64,000 nucleotides of DNA from Morchella semilibera (GCA_009192285.1 CM018603.1:4208588-4272587); one strand, 5' to 3'; shown: positions 1 to 13,457, numbered from the stretch's first letter. Program-made: numbers and translations. The notes: a model not told the origin generated them from the sequence alone.

Positions 1-1179
1 AAGAAGGGCTGTTTCGGCGGCCGGCGCTGGAGGAAATTGCATCAGTGTCGGTGGGCCAATCATTATTAATGGTCTGTTCGGTTGACACAAAAAGCCGTAC
101 ATCTGTGGATAATTGGCGATGGGCTCAATAAAACAATTACATAACTCCGGAATGTTTTTTTTTATTCAATTCATGATTGGAATAGATTTAACGGCAATCA
201 AACAGGCCCTAATTTTGAGCGGTCAAAGCTAGCTTTCTTCATCCCTGGTAAATATCCATGTGATACTCTGAGGTGCTAGAATATCTTAACGGACAAAAGA
301 GGTCGGAGCCCAACTGACGGAACAGAGGCAAGTCGGTAGATCATAAACATGTCCTTGCATTAAGAACTGGTCTTTGGTGGAAGGGCGGTTCGGGTTCGTG
401 GGTACAGGTCTTGAAAGTATTGGGTAAAGGCCTGATATATATGTATGTATGAGGTTTGGAGCAAAATAGTGCGATTCGGCGTTGATCAAGATATTTGGCA
501 ATAGCCGTGAGACTGCATGCGAGTATAAAATAAACAAAAAAAAAATATTTGGCACATGTTGTTGGGGTTTCAGGGTTAGGGTTCAGGACGAAAATGTCTA
601 CATTCCACACGTTAACCCCCCTATTACTATTAATACCCCCCAATATCCCCTATTCTCAACAATTGTCATCATCTTCCCAAAAATGAGCTGATTAGTTGTG
701 GAGGTAGATACCGGCATAGTCGAATAGTTGTACAACCAATCCACCGAATCCGAACACAATCAATTGATCAAGCAGCCGATAAAACACCAGAGCCATACGC
801 GCAGGTCCCACACAGATTTCTCCACAAAAAAGTACTGGGCGGTTTACCATGTCCCCAGCGTTCTGTTGATTTGGGAGTCTCACCGCCTGTGAGATATACG
901 ATTGTTTTGCACTGTAAGGCTCTGTTCTCATCCTTGCGCGTGATACCTGGGATAGGAACCCCCATCAGACTTGGGCAAGTGGGTCAAAAAAACTACATAT
1001 GGTTGTAAAGGAATATCCTGTTAAGGCTAGTAACAAAGGTTGATTCCTTATTTCTAGGTGCAAGGATTTGCCATCGCATGACTTGATATTTCGTTCGGGT
1101 GCACAACCTGTCTCTAGCCGCGAGTGGTGAGAACCATGATCAAATCTCGCCTAGTCAAACATCCTAGAGCCGCATACCA
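1..1179. other. Non-coding left edge
   Basis: No convincing coding region is visible. Two landmarks stand out. At about 483-545 there is a short segment ending in an A-rich tail that resembles the 3' end of the A-tailed element at 45871-46154. At 572-586 there are two telomere-like hexamers (AGGGTTAGGG context). The rest reads as old, unassignable sequence. Confidence 0.5.
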
Positions 1180-1860
1180 ATGGAGTCGGAGAAATACCGC
1201 CTTGAAACAACCTTCTCAACAGATGACACCTCCGTCACCCATATCGTTCACCATCCTTGTCTTTACCCCACAAAAATCGTTTGGAAAGACGATGGCTTGG
1301 TGGGTCGCAGTGCCAACGGCACCACCGTCATCCGCCAAACCGATCTATCTGGCAATGTGCGCGCTGTCAAGCGGACTCTCGGGTCAACGATCTATATCCA
1401 AGGGATTTCTACGTTGCCCGACTTGAGATAATCCTTTCCATTCTATACGCACTACCTCTTACCCAACCTAATCCAACGCTCGGACTCCTTCCTTCTGTTC
1501 CTTGGATGGTATGGGGATCGAAACTTCCTCCTCATTGCAATTGGGTATGTTGCGAACGGGGACCCGAGCTCCTTTACCAGATCGTACAATAATGCTCACC
1601 TACTGGAGGAGACTTCCTGCGATATCACCCGGTGATGCTGGAGGGCCCGAAAGTGTTACGCGGCAGGCACATCCGCCATCGCGACTAAACGCCGTAGGTG
1701 AGAGGTTTCTCTAAACCTATTTGCTTTCTTCCCAAACTCCGGATATCTCTGTTGAGGAACGGTATGATATTCCAATTTTGCTGACCTAAACTAATACCAA
1801 GAACATCCTAGTAGTTGGCCTAGATAGCGGACTTCGGGATCTCAAAAGGAATAAAGGACA
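1180..1860 (+). pseudogene. Decayed serine/threonine protein kinase
   Basis: Broken pieces of a eukaryotic protein kinase lie in order across shifting plus-strand frames. The ATG at 1180 opens an 83-codon frame containing a degenerate glycine loop (GLVGRSANGTTV) and the ATP-binding lysine in RAVKR. A helix-C-like piece (RLEIILSIL) follows in another frame near 1425. The hinge region FLGWYGDRNFLLIAIGYV starts at 1498 in the first frame. A catalytic-loop remnant with HRD sits at 1677-1685, followed at once by a TAA where the DLKP motif should be. NILVVGLDSGL follows an apparent intron near 1790. Stops at 1429-1431, about 1651 and 1686 and at least one frame change rule out function. The DFG and C-terminal lobe are not recognisable. 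Similar kinases are common in fungi, so this is probably a dead host duplicate. Confidence 0.68.
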
Positions 1861-4800
1861 CAATGCTCCGCAGTTAGACGGGTATTGACGGGAACGAGCA
1901 TCATTGCCTAGGTCCCACGGCTGATCGACATGGTAACTATCATGATAGCTCAACGACTAAGGCAACTACCCCGACCCCGAGTGCGGTGCTGGACCATATT
2001 CTATGTCTAGTTCAGCATTGTCCCTCCTCCATACCTCTGCCGATAACGAAGGAGACTCAAACTTAACTGTCATATCTCGTCAAATATGGAATGGTGTTGT
2101 ATGAATGATTCTCTAATTTTGCGACAAGGTGATTTGAAATATCAGCATCTCATTATGATTCCGCATTGAAGTGAAGCAATGCATGTGAAACAATAGTCCC
2201 CAAGCGCCGGAGGATCTGGGAAGTTTTTCGGGAATTCTCGAGCTTCGGCAGCTACGGAACTGATTATCCCGGCCCTTTCGGGGGACCTGTAGTCACAGTA
2301 TATCACTCGATAACCGAGTGATGAGCTGTGGTGGTGTTTTTTTTACCTGGTCTTTCTGCCGTAGCAGTGCTCCGGGAGCGCCCCGGCAGTGCAATGGCTT
2401 TAGTTCTCCTGGGGATGTTGTATCATTTACATTATATGCACGAAAACCACCATGGGCTAAGGTCCGGCCTGCGAGTGACGATTGGTGGCGCCGGAGACCT
2501 GTCACCCACCACTCATTTATTTATATGATTTGTTACCTTGGGCCAAAGGGAACATTAGCGCATGGGGATAGACCTGTTTCTTGAACTCGGCGGGATATCC
2601 TTGACCTACCTTACACCTTTGTCCTAAAAGGGTCTGGACGGGTGCGGGAACTGTTAAATGGCCATGGATGGTGATGGCCTCAGGCAATCCGTCGCGAGAC
2701 ATGATCTTAGGCCCTTTGGGAAAGAAGGCTACGCCTGAAAGATACTAAGACAAGAAGAAAACCCCTCAAGGAGGTCTTGAGAACGGTTTCTGATATCGTA
2801 AGCTCCAAAGTAGGGTTAGGGTTCTGCGGAAGACCCCAAGTTTTCACGATTTTTCTTCTTTCTTTTGCTGGCATCAAAGCTATGGGGGCATGGTCTCAAT
2901 AGTTTGAGAGAGTGATGTGGTCCGCCCTAAGCTCCTTCAAAACTACCTCCCTACCATCGGAGCTGCAGAGTTGGGCAAGTGCAGCAAGCCTAGCTGTAGG
3001 AGAAGTAAAGTAGGTACCCTTCCGGGGGCCTGTCGGCAGTGTAAGCACGTCACCTACCGCGGATACATCATTAAACCAGTAATCAGCCATAGCCAAGCTC
3101 CCGCTCTTCCTCTCTACGACGCGAGCACTTCCGTTGGGGGCCTCTCATCTGTCCAAAAAGGTATATTCCTTTTATGGGGAGGCACGGTTCGTCGGGTGGT
3201 GTTTAATGATTATCTTCTTGAATAGATTGGTGATTTATGCCTAGTTTTCCCTCTTTTATCACTTTTGGGGTGTTCTAACAATTAGCAATATCAGGAACTT
3301 TGACATATATGGCTGTCAAGTCACTTACCGCTGCCACCGTAACTGACTGCGCCGCACCTTAAGAGAGGGAACATGGGAGATTTAATGATCAGCATCCACA
3401 AGCGCGGTTTGTTGAGAGCGGGCAGGGGTTGCCGAAGCGAGAGGTTACTTAGGCTAGGTAAGTCGAGGGTGCGCGAGGAACAAGGATTTTTGAGAAGTAT
3501 TGCAGTGACCTCTTTGCCTTATAGAACCCCACATAATTCATCCCGAAGAGGCCAAATTGCACCTTAGATGATTGAGATTCCAGCTTTGTGGCAGGTGTAC
3601 GTGTGCTACCTAGGGACGCTTTCGGGTATATGTATTTAGTAGACCCTGGGGAACTTAGCTCATTTTTTGTTACACAACCACAAGATATACGCGACTTGCT
3701 TCTCCCCCATGTATTCTTCTCAGGCCGACTTGTTCCCCCCTATCGACTATAAGAGGTGGTAGATTCTGGCTCGATAACATGTATAGAGCATCTAATCTCA
3801 TAGGGTTCAGAGGTGTGCGGTGGGTTGCCGCTGCGAGAAGCAGTAATAGGCGAATGGGTTACGTACCACCATGGCTAGGATTGCACTGGGGGTGCTGGTT
3901 CTGTCTTACCGGAGGTCTTAAAAGCAATCAAATTGCCTCACCAAGCACCTGGATCCTGGCAACATCTTGGCTCTATGGCTCGGTGGGCACCATCGGACTA
4001 GCGTTGTGGAGCATATCTACGATTTGGTGGTCCTGTGATTTTATGGGGTAGTGAATGATTGAGTTTTTCCCTTCTTTTCAGGACTGGGGCAGGGTTTTTC
4101 GGTCCTGATGTTCTGCCAACCCACTCGACTCGGGTACTGCAGGGTCAGGCGGTGCTGGTCCGTTCCTAGATAGGCGGTGTCCGCTTTATTTCTGTTTTAT
4201 GTTCGTCGGATTTAGCCTGTTTGGTCGATGTCTGGGGGTTTTTTTTGTGCACATAAGGATTAGATCACTGTGTAAAAGATTTGCGTATAGATACTTACCT
4301 TTCCAATGCAGTCCCATTCCTTCATCATATTCAGCCCCTACAAAGCCAGTGACGCCTCAACCCCCCCTTGCGGTACTGAAAGTTTCTGTTACTTTTATGA
4401 TTAGTACTCCGGTGCTCTTTATAGCTATATATATATGAATAAACTATAGGGGCCTAGGACTTAATGGTCTAGTAAAGCTGAGTCGGAAATATGGTTTAGT
4501 CTAGTGGTCTGTAATTAAGTTGCAGCGGGGGTAATAAGTAACGTACCGTATGTGAAATGTGGGTATTTAAAAAATATATTTATGGCTTTGTGGGGGGTTT
4601 TACTATGCTTTGAGTATCTATCGCTATACCGAAAGTTATTTTGTGATCTGGGGTGATGGGCCAACTTACCGCGGGATTCGTTACTCAGAGACCACGGGCG
4701 GGTGGGAGACTCACCTGCTTAAGTACATATCAGACATTGTCTTGGCAATTTATCCTTTATAAATTTTTTACCCGACGTCCTAGAATTAAGTCTCCTTTTC

Positions 4801-7800
4801 TTGGCAGCTCTCAGAACACTGTGGCCACAGCTTGGCGTGCTGGCCACTCTATCTTCCTCGGAGCTTTCCGCTACTTGGTTCACCAGAAACGCTTGTTTTA
4901 TTTGAGATTGATTTATATTTTTATCATCCTTTCTTTCGTAAGGACTAAACCCCCAGATACCACTAGGAACGAGATGGTCGAGTGGGATCATTCTTTGGTA
5001 GGGCGGGAGATAGTTCGCTTAATCACCGATTATCACTCGTTGCTGGGCTGTTTCCAGGTTCGGGTTCTTGGCAGGTGCCCTCGTGGATATTATTCTTTTC
5101 AGTCAGCAGTGTGGGCGGCCGGAAAGCTGTGTTTTTAATCAATCATAGGAGGCGTAACAGCAAGAGACAACAGTAAGGTGACATGTAAGCGATAATTATT
5201 TGCTAACTACGGCCAAGGAGCTCACTATAAGCTAATTGACATGAGATACAACCTCCACCAGCTGTCACCATATCCTTTCTCCTAAGTCTAGTCACTTCCT
5301 TTTCACCGCGGGCCCATTCCGACAGTTTCTTTTATAGAAGTAATTACCGGAGTTGATATATATTAGTGCAATAATGCTACGATATATCTGTATTCGAAAA
5401 GCACTAAAAATCGGGGCAGGTGCACGTCTCCGTTGGAAAAGACGCGCGAGAGCTAAGTCTGTGTAGCAGCTGTGTTATCAACCGGTGCCCACCGGTTCAT
5501 GTCCTGATGCGAAATAAGGAATGTCGGTCCCAGAATATAGCTACCGTGTCTTCTGTCCCCGCGCTCCTTCCAGGGCTTCCTGCTGCAGGTGTGCTATGTT
5601 TCGCACTCGGCGAGATGTCCCCTGGGTTGCCTTAAATATCACCTCCGCCCCAGGATACGGTTCTGTGCCACTGCGAGTCGCTGCTTCCGTGCTCTGACTT
5701 TGATGTCGGTGTAGCAGGGGAGGAGTGGTTAGGTGCTGTGAAAGGAGATAAGGAATAGAGCTACATTCCCTGTCATATCAACGCGACGGAAAGTATAGCC
5801 ATGTTGTGCGCGATCGTGAAGGTGATTGTAAACCTCTTGTGGGGCGGATCCGCCGGGTTACTGCGAAGTAGGCATGCCGTGGGAGATTTGGCTGCTGTTG
5901 CGAGTATGTAAATTAGCTCGAACAACGGTTAGTGTCGGTCATGGTGGTGGTGTTCCTGCAGTGCCGAAGTGCGGGGTTGAAATTGAGCCGCACATACTAA
6001 ATGGCTTGGCAGACGATCCCTCCAGGGATCAAAGCTAGCGCCAGCCCAAGAGCAGAGCCTCATTACATGTAGATATGAACATAGCCCGCGGCATCCAAAC
6101 GACCTAGGAGGAGTACGATTTACAAACAGCATCATCACCGACGAGAAATTATCCTTCCGCTCCCCTTTCACCGCTTCTGTCCGCACCGTTTACATACGTT
6201 GCGCCTCTCCCTTGTTCAACCACCGCCTTCTCTCATACTTATTACATTACCCGACCCGCAGAGACCCTCTTCCTCATCCAGGTTCAATTAGAGCAAAGGA
6301 AATTATCCTCAAGATGGAGCCCAGCCCTTTTGGGGGATACATGAATCTCAATCATCTAACTGGCCGTAGCCTTGCTGGTGTTGTCGCGCTAAGCCTTGCC
6401 AAGATGCGTGTGCACAGGGTAACACGCCAAGGTTTACTCTCAGTGCGGCTGAAGCGTTAGCCCCGCACTTTGCACCCCTCTCGCCCCTCATGAAGCGAGA
6501 GCCTCACCCCACCAACACGCCCGACGTTAATCAAAATAATGCGCGACGTTCAAACAGCCTTATCGTTGGAGCTGCTAAAAAAACTTCACTAACAACACTA
6601 CGAATCCCCTCTCTCTCCTCTCTTAGTACCCCCGGCACGCTTCACCGCCAACAGCTTACCCCCTGCGATCGAATCTGCCCGCGCTCGGCCATCGACACAC
6701 TTCATGGAACCACCGCGAGACCTCATAAAGACATGTTCCGGACAGCATACACGAATTACCGTGTTAGCCTCATCACCGCGCGCAACTCCGCTGACTGTGC
6801 CCGGTGGCGTGGGGCCTTGAGATGCCTAGCGACCCATCCACGAGTGCATTCACGCGATCAACGATCCTAGTGAGTGGAAGCCTTACTTTCCAGGTCCCTC
6901 CCTCTGGCAAGGATGCTAATAACCCCTCTTTCAGCAGGGGTGTATACGATCCCAACCACTACCGACGCGATGAACACACGCACCGATATCGCAGTGTACT
7001 GCCATGCCATACCGACACATGACATCGCGTTAGCGAACACCCTGATCCTACGGCTAAGGCGTGGATTATCAATGATGTTATGTAAGTGCAGGTCCTGGTA
7101 CCGGGCCTAGGCGGTGGATTAGCGGTGTGGGCATCCTACATGGGACTAGGACACCGGGGGCACTACTGACAGCAGTAGGCTTCCTGGGTGCGGAAGAGCG
7201 GAGGAGAGGATTGGTTATAGTAGGGGCTGCGCTGTAAGCTGGGCGTGATCACTGGGAGGACTACATCCCCGCATAGTGACCCCTTTGTATCGCAGTAACG
7301 GGTATCAACGGCCCGGGATGAACTAATGGAATCCCACGACATGTTTACTTCTGGTAGGAGTATGTAGTTAGTAATTAAATACATACTTTGAATATTTGAT
7401 TCCCGGATTGTACAAGGCCCCTTGCGTGTTTTCTGTTCTTTGATGTATCGCACACCACCATCCCAGGGTAGATCAAAGCTAGGATCTGTCGCCTCCGGGG
7501 GTGGATTACTTGGGCGTTAGGCCGCGAGCGTAGATTGGCTAAGTTAGGATAGGTGGGGCAGAGTTGTAAAATGGGGGAAAGTGACTAGTTAACCTGCGGG
7601 TCTTCCCTTGATATAAAGAACCAACCGTATCGCCGCATCCCCAAACTTGAGAAAGATACCGGGGGTGCCGGCGTTAAGTATAGAGGAAGGTAAAAGGAGA
7701 AAAAAAAGGAAGGACCTAGGAGGGGGAAAAAAAGAAAAAAGAGATATTTACAGGGGGGAGTGAAATGGTATGAAATGTCAGAGTAACTAAATATCTAACT

Positions 7801-8741
7801 GAATAATGCATGGGCTAAAGGTGATAGAGCGGGAAGACGCGACTCTCTTTGTTATTTAATGTTCCCTCGAAATATGCAAAAACCGAGACATATTGTCATA
7901 GCCGGAAGGCTGCATACAATAATCAATGGATTGCAATTGAACAGAGAGCTCCGAGGCGTGAGATATCGCTCGCAGCTGGCTTCATAAAACCCTTTGAAAT
8001 AGGAATGAGGTATAGTGGAGGAAATATATATAGTGAAGAGCATATAGACTTCGTTATTACTTTAACATTGAGTACAAATTAAAGGTGGTGTTCATATAAG
8101 CATATGAAACGGTCGCATATACTTTGTGTACCGTGGATATAGAATCCTAGGCACAATGGTTGACTGCTCGGAAGGAGCGCGCGTTACAACAAAACTTTGC
8201 ACTAGGACATTTTCCCAGCTAACAGATGCTTTAAAAAATTTGTATATCTCCAGTAAATGTGGTGAATAATTTCTAATCGTAGTATGACCTGTACCCTAAT
8301 TGTATCTGATACTGGTGGTGACACCTACTCCTCATCAGCTATGAAGGGGGGCCGGGGGTTCTCAATGGCGGCGATGGAAATGCCACACCGTTTACACACT
8401 TTTCATTGTCAGGCTTGATACATTTTTCTGCTTTGTTCTTTGACTACATGTAGTATGCCTAATCTACCTTCCGAACCTGAAGATACTGACGTGCATGACT
8501 GGTTCTAGTATGTTCCGGCGTGCAGCTGGGTTTGCCTTTGCCGGGGGTGTGGCATTCATTCATACAACTTCTTGCTCTTTGAAAGCAAGGACACTGGCGT
8601 ACGCGTGTTCTACACATAGTATGAGTTACTAGAAACTCTCAACTAAAAATAGGCTGGAACAATATTACCCGCTCAAAGTCCCTTTCATACATGTACTTAC
8701 ATTATGAGCCGTCACAGCACGTTACCGGCGCGGCTAGTCCG
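1861..8741. other. Long non-coding tract
   Basis: Open frames here are short, lack recognisable motifs and do not assemble into a spliced gene. I treat them as chance. There is a perfect 8-bp inverted repeat (ATCACTCG / CGAGTGAT, 5-bp spacer) at 2302-2322, followed by a T run, a telomere-like GGGTTAGGG at about 2813, and a purine-rich run near 7690-7745. A fragment resembling the GCCGGAAGGCTGCAT segment of the A-tailed element at 45871-46154 lies at about 7898. Confidence 0.45.
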
Positions 8742-8959
8742 CATGCGGGTGGGCCGGGCTAGCTGGGCCGCGCTGGCGCCAAGAGGGGCAAAAGATGTCA
8801 GGTTTCCAAGTGGGGGCTATGGCCTAGTTGGCTAAGTCTGATTTAATTGCAGCACTTTCAGGTTCGGATCCCCCACTTTTCTAACAAATATTTCTCAGGA
8901 AAGCTTTGGGCGGGTGGCCCATGTAAGTCTTTTGTCCTGGCTAGATAATATTTTTTTTT
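8742..8959 (+). repeat. tRNA-like repeat (S1), copy 1
   Basis: This unit runs from CATGCGGG to a T run. It holds a tRNA-like core at about 8812-8876 with an A box TGGCCTAGTTGG (8820-8831) and a B box GGTTCGGATCC (8861-8871). These match the internal RNA polymerase III promoter of tRNA genes. The anticodon and T stems pair poorly, so it is tRNA-derived rather than a tRNA gene. Conserved flanks, including AAGCTTTGGGCGGGTGG downstream, recur in all copies. Confidence 0.75.
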
Positions 8960-9424
8960 GCTCGTACATGGCGCAGCGCGGGTCCGACACCTTCCTGCGG
9001 GTTCCGCCTTGGCCGTTCCATACCCTATGGTACAATTGGGAAGATGTAACTTGCCGGAATATGAGGATAAGCCGTCCTATATTGAGATATCCTCCAAAAT
9101 GACCTTAGCTATCCAGGTTTTGCGATGAACTCGTCTCATATAGCTGAGGAAGGATATGTTATAGGAGGTGGCGGGAGGCGGCGGTAGGAGGTAGCGATGG
9201 GTGATGGGGCGCCACACAGAATGGGGGCGGCACAGGGCGGGCACGGCACATCGGGTAGGCGGGCATGGCAAACAGGGAGGGTTTGGCTGTGCTAGTCTAG
9301 GTAAAAACCTCTAAGTCCCAAAACCCACATATATGTACTTACAGTCATCATCATCATCCTCATCATTACTATCGCCATCACAATTGTCATCAGAAAATAC
9401 TGTATAAATACGGGTATATATGAT

Positions 9425-9748
9425 GCGGTAAACATGTCAAAGGTGATTTTACTACCGGTGGTGAAAATAATACCAGCATTTATAGAAAATGGATAAAAGC
9501 ATAGACGTTTTGGCTAGAAGAGGCTATATAAATATGAACATTGTCCACCAGTGGGGAATTTCACCATTAGTGGTAGGTGATTTTACCACCGGTGGTAGCT
9601 ATTTTACCACCGCTGTGAAACTACTAGTATTAATGAAAATGCAGGATAAGGACTGAAAGTCAGCATTTATACTGGAACAAGAACCAATTCAGTGCTTATA
9701 CCGCCCGTATACCACCGTTGGTAAAATTACCTTTGACACATTTACCGC
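9425..9748. mobile_element. Foldback element, 38-bp imperfect arms
   Basis: Left arm 9425-9462 and right arm 9711-9748 are inverted copies matching at 33 of 38 positions. Both begin GCGGTAAA and end GGTGGT. The interior has more copies of a TTTTACCACCGGTGGTA-type palindrome (about 9555-9625). No reading frame is present. The form fits a non-autonomous foldback or MITE-type DNA transposon. No target duplication was identified. Confidence 0.6.
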
Positions 9749-9833
9749 TCCATACATTACTATTGCCTCGATACCTTTAGTGCGGATATTGACATATTTC
9801 CCGTATTCCGAATAGGATGAAACTAAATAACTC

Positions 9834-10170
9834 AGGGCCCGTTCGGACAACCCAATGATCTAGATTATCAGCGATAATCCGATGGATTATCGACTTTTGG
9901 GTTATCACAATAATCTAGGTTGTTTGCGGAATTGAATAATATAATCTGACATTTGGAACTCGCGATTATCCCAAAAATCCGCCAAGAGGTAACCACCTCC
10001 GGAGGTAATTATTCCCAGATATCCTGAAAGCCTAATCCTATCTCAACGTTATCTGATGTAGATCATCCACTGATTATGATTATTTTGGTTATCATTTTTG
10101 CTTTCTGGTAATCCAATCTGCCCAATAATCCAAAGAAATAGTCTAAGGTTAGGTTGTCCGAACGGGCCCT
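9834..10170. mobile_element. 337-bp MITE with 19-bp perfect TIRs
   Basis: The ends are perfect inverted copies of AGGGCCCGTTCGGACAACC (9834-9852 and 10152-10170). The AT-rich interior is full of GATTATC/GATAATC palindromes. It has no coding capacity. Terminal GGGCC followed by GTTCGGAC resembles Tourist/Harbinger-type MITE ends, but no matching 3-bp target duplication is visible (flanks CTC and AAG), so the superfamily is left open. Confidence 0.75.
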
Positions 10171-12773
10171 AAGTTGACTGAGTGAACAGTATGTTCAAAA
10201 GGGCAACCCGTCCGTTTTGTAGGTCAGGACGGAACTTCCGGCATGGTCCATCTGGTCTAGATGTTTACCTACCGCCGTATAGGGTAGGGTTGGCTGGACT
10301 ATGGACAACCGTCCTCCCTATCCCTTAATTCGCCTGTCTATAAGATGCTGCCCCCAAAGTCAAGCGAACCAAGTGTGGCTTTACTAGCAGATCTCGTTTT
10401 TCTCTCGGCGGGTTTTTTTTTTTCTTTTTTTAAATCATGTCCTTTCATTTCCTAGACCTTAATGGAAAATTTCCTCCTGTATTATAGGGGGCATCAATTG
10501 ATTGACAAACGAAGGATAAGGCGTTAAGGGAGTCAACAGAATGACAGCCTGGTTCATCTTCGTATATATATACGCCAACACTCCCCCCCCCACCACTTCC
10601 CGCAGAAGCCTGGAACTACAGATGATAGTCGGTCATTGCTTTAACCCCCTGCTGATTGATCAGCTGATCGATCGGCTAAGCAGGAGTCCTATGTCCTCGG
10701 GTTTGGTAGAGGAGCTGGAAGACGAAGACCTATATCTATTAACATGGCCTAACAACCCTGGTGATAAAAACCTTCCCAACCGGGGAAGCTAGAAGATCGC
10801 TCAACAGCCTAACTCAGATGCATTCAATCTCAGCGGCGTTACTAGCAGGCAGCGTTTAGATAAAACATCTCCTTGTGTGTGATATTATCCGTTGTAGTAG
10901 GATAGGTTCTTCAATTGGCAGGACATGGTATAGAGTAAGGACTTTACCGTCTTTTTATGAAAATAAATCAACAGGCGGGGGGGTAATAATGGTACGATAG
11001 ATCATGATTTTTTCCCCAAACCCACACTACTAAGAAATCCGTGCCGTCGTTACAATAAAGCCATATCCACTAGAATATTGCCATGGAAGGAGGAGAGAAA
11101 ATTTAGAGATTACCGTAGCTAATACAGTCCGCATACTCCTAGGCTACCAATACTCCCCTGCAATTAATTAATTAAACAAATAAAAAATCAAACCGTTCTT
11201 CCACTAAAGGCTGGATGCGAGTATGAAGTCAACAAAAAAAAAAAAAAACCGTGCTTCCAAATCCCTACCGAGTGATATGCTATGACTCAACTCCTCGGAC
11301 GCCGTTGTATGTGGCAGATATCCCTAGTAAATGAGTTTGTTGTGTCAATCTAGGTACGCCATGAAGGTCCCTCTATTGATAGGCGGACACCTTTCTTAAC
11401 CACCATTGCGGGCGGCATCACATTTAAAAAGCGTTCGTAGGAGGCACGGAGGTCCAGTTTGCATCATCATGCAAAGCCTTTCAAAGAGTGCCCCCCTCAC
11501 AATTCATTAACTACAACAGCTCGTGAGGCCCATCCCCGTTCTGTTTAGTCTGGATAAATCTAATGGGCATGAATGGGTTGCTAAGTTGTGGCATCATTGC
11601 CCATCACTCGGTACTATGATGAGTGTTGACAAAGAATAAGTATATTAGCTATTGCTGGACATATAACACCCCGGGATGTGTAAGAAGCATAGAGGTGTAC
11701 TGACCCCCCACCAAGGTTAATATACGGCCTCCACCGGCGCCCGCACGGATATTTCGTAGAGGTACATACTTAGATATTTGTAGTAATAATGTAGCTGGGG
11801 CTACGTTCACCATGTGGTATTGTATGCTGAAGCATCCCTAGTGATCTCAACGTAGCTTCCACGTACTAGCAGTGTGAAACACCTTTACGCACTCGATAGT
11901 TGCCGGCCGGGGTTGCATCATGTAATCTCACTCGGCGCTTAAGCACCGACAAAAACGGTAACATATGCCAAACCAAAGCCCCATCTAGGGGCTAGCCAGC
12001 TCCGGCCGCCTACTTTCCCCCCCCTTCTCCAAGCCCAGCCTTGCTGCATACAAAGCGTTACAGATAGTTTTTCACAGGTCGATAACCCTCCAGACAAGCA
12101 CCAATTTTCGAAACAATTAGTGCAGCTTGCTCCAGTACATGGCACGTTCGGTTTGGTCTTTATTCTCCCTCCCAATACTTACGCGCAATGGTTGGTCTCG
12201 ATCTCAGAGACTCATTTCCGGCCTTCTTCGGGTGGGTGCTGCGCGATCAGGACGGCCGGATGCATCATGAGGTATCACTCGATGTCACTTTCGGGGTGGT
12301 TACATGCAGGCTGCGCTGTGGAATAGCCAACTGATGGGATCACGCTATACCAGGAACTTGGTAACGACTAAATGAAAATAATTCATGGGGATATGTAATT
12401 GGTAGGCTTCACTGGGTATATATAGTGCTAGTAATGGCAGGATCACGGGTGGCGGTGTAGCGGGAATATTATATATTAGCTCAGGCCTAGTGTAAATCAC
12501 TTCTTTATACATTCCACGATTCATTGGTAGATGAGTTATTACCATGTGAGCAGCTGAGCGAGATTTTTGTGCGCTCACGATGCAATATCAGGGACATAAG
12601 GGACGTCTCTCTTGGCGCAAGATTTCGTTTAAATGACAGTATGAGCGAAGCAAGCGATACAAGAGTAAAGGACAAAAAGGTTCCTGCTGTAACCAGTACA
12701 ATACCCCACCCTGCAAACCGAAAACTCATCCCCCAACCAAGCCAAGTGGTATCCGTACCATATTCTTCTCACC
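10171..12773. other. Non-coding tract with motif repeats
   Basis: No supported gene. An A-tailed fragment (GGCTGGATGCGAGTATGAAG then A15) lies near 11206-11250. Versions of the recurring GCATCA...TCACTCG motif occur at 11591-11611, 11914-11934 and 12262-12282, with an inverted version near 11270. Confidence 0.45.
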
Positions 12774-12954
12774 CTATGAAAGCTCCTGGTAGCGCACATA
12801 CCACAAGCTAGTATCCCGGTTGTCCTTTGCTACCTCATTTGGTACCGCTGCCAGGGCCATGTGCGTTCTGGGGAGCGGGGCACCCCCACCAGTAGCCACC
12901 GAAAGGTTAGGATCCTGGCAGCTCTGGAGGCGGCCCTGCATCATGGGCGGAAAT

Positions 12955-13007
12955 CTACAAAGTATAACGTCAGCTAATGATTATGCATAGAGTGCTTTGG
13001 TACTTAC
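12955..13007 (-). other. Intron of the interrupted gene
   Basis: A 53-nt GT-AG intron on the minus strand: donor GTAAGTACC, CTGAC branch site about 18 nt before the acceptor, acceptor TTTGTAG. Joining the flanks preserves the reading frame. Its size and signals are typical of filamentous ascomycetes. Confidence 0.75.
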
Positions 13008-13060
13008 ATCTTTGGTCCGATACACTCCTCCATGGTCCATAGCTGCGCAGGGGGTGTAGG

Positions 13061-13065
13061 GTTTC
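13061..13065. repeat. Target-site duplication GTTTC (left)
   Basis: The five bases before the LTR at 13066 are repeated exactly at 20555-20559, after the other LTR. This is the expected 5-bp signature of Ty3-type integration. Confidence 0.9.
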
Positions 13066-13457
13066 TGTAAAGGGATATCTCAGAAGTCACTAAGATATGG
13101 CTAATGCTAAGCGATAGTTCTGTAGCTTTTAAACTTGTAATATTGTAGACCGGATTCCGTTCGCTTGAGAGGATGATGATTCCCCTAAGACGACGGGAAT
13201 CCTACTAGCTATTTATACATGAAGAACCCCCTTAAACCCGCTAACTCCATCAATAGCAAATCTCCCGCAATGCCTCCGCTACTGCTCCGACTTTCTACGA
13301 GGTGGGGTAACCAAGAGTCCACTCATGAGGTGTGGTAGTGGTTGCCGAGTTATAACCGAACCCCGCTTCTGGGCGTACGTCACTCTTCCATCGCGCCGTC
13401 ATGCCAGGACAATACTATTGTACTACTAGCACCGCACTTCCAAGCAATCCTGTAACA
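13066..13457 (-). repeat. 3' LTR of Ty3 element
   Basis: A 392-bp repeat that begins TGTAAAGG and ends CTGTAACA on the plus strand, with TG...CA boundaries. It is identical by eye to 20163-20554 and closely similar to the solo LTR at 62695-63087. Confidence 0.95.

Noticed and set aside
3930-4050. Patatin-like phospholipase fragment (NILALWLGGHHRTSVVEHIYDL)
   Set aside because: One short stretch only; no nucleophile motif or neighbouring pieces could be found in any frame.
4653-5138. 161-codon open frame on the plus strand
   Set aside because: No domain, no homology I recognise, no splice or promoter support; consistent with chance.
6490-6870. 126-codon open frame
   Set aside because: Composition looks random and no motif is present.
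8812-8876. Functional tRNA gene (A and B boxes with a pairing acceptor stem)
   Set aside because: The anticodon and T stems do not pair properly and the sequence recurs many times with long shared flanks, so it is a tRNA-derived repeat.
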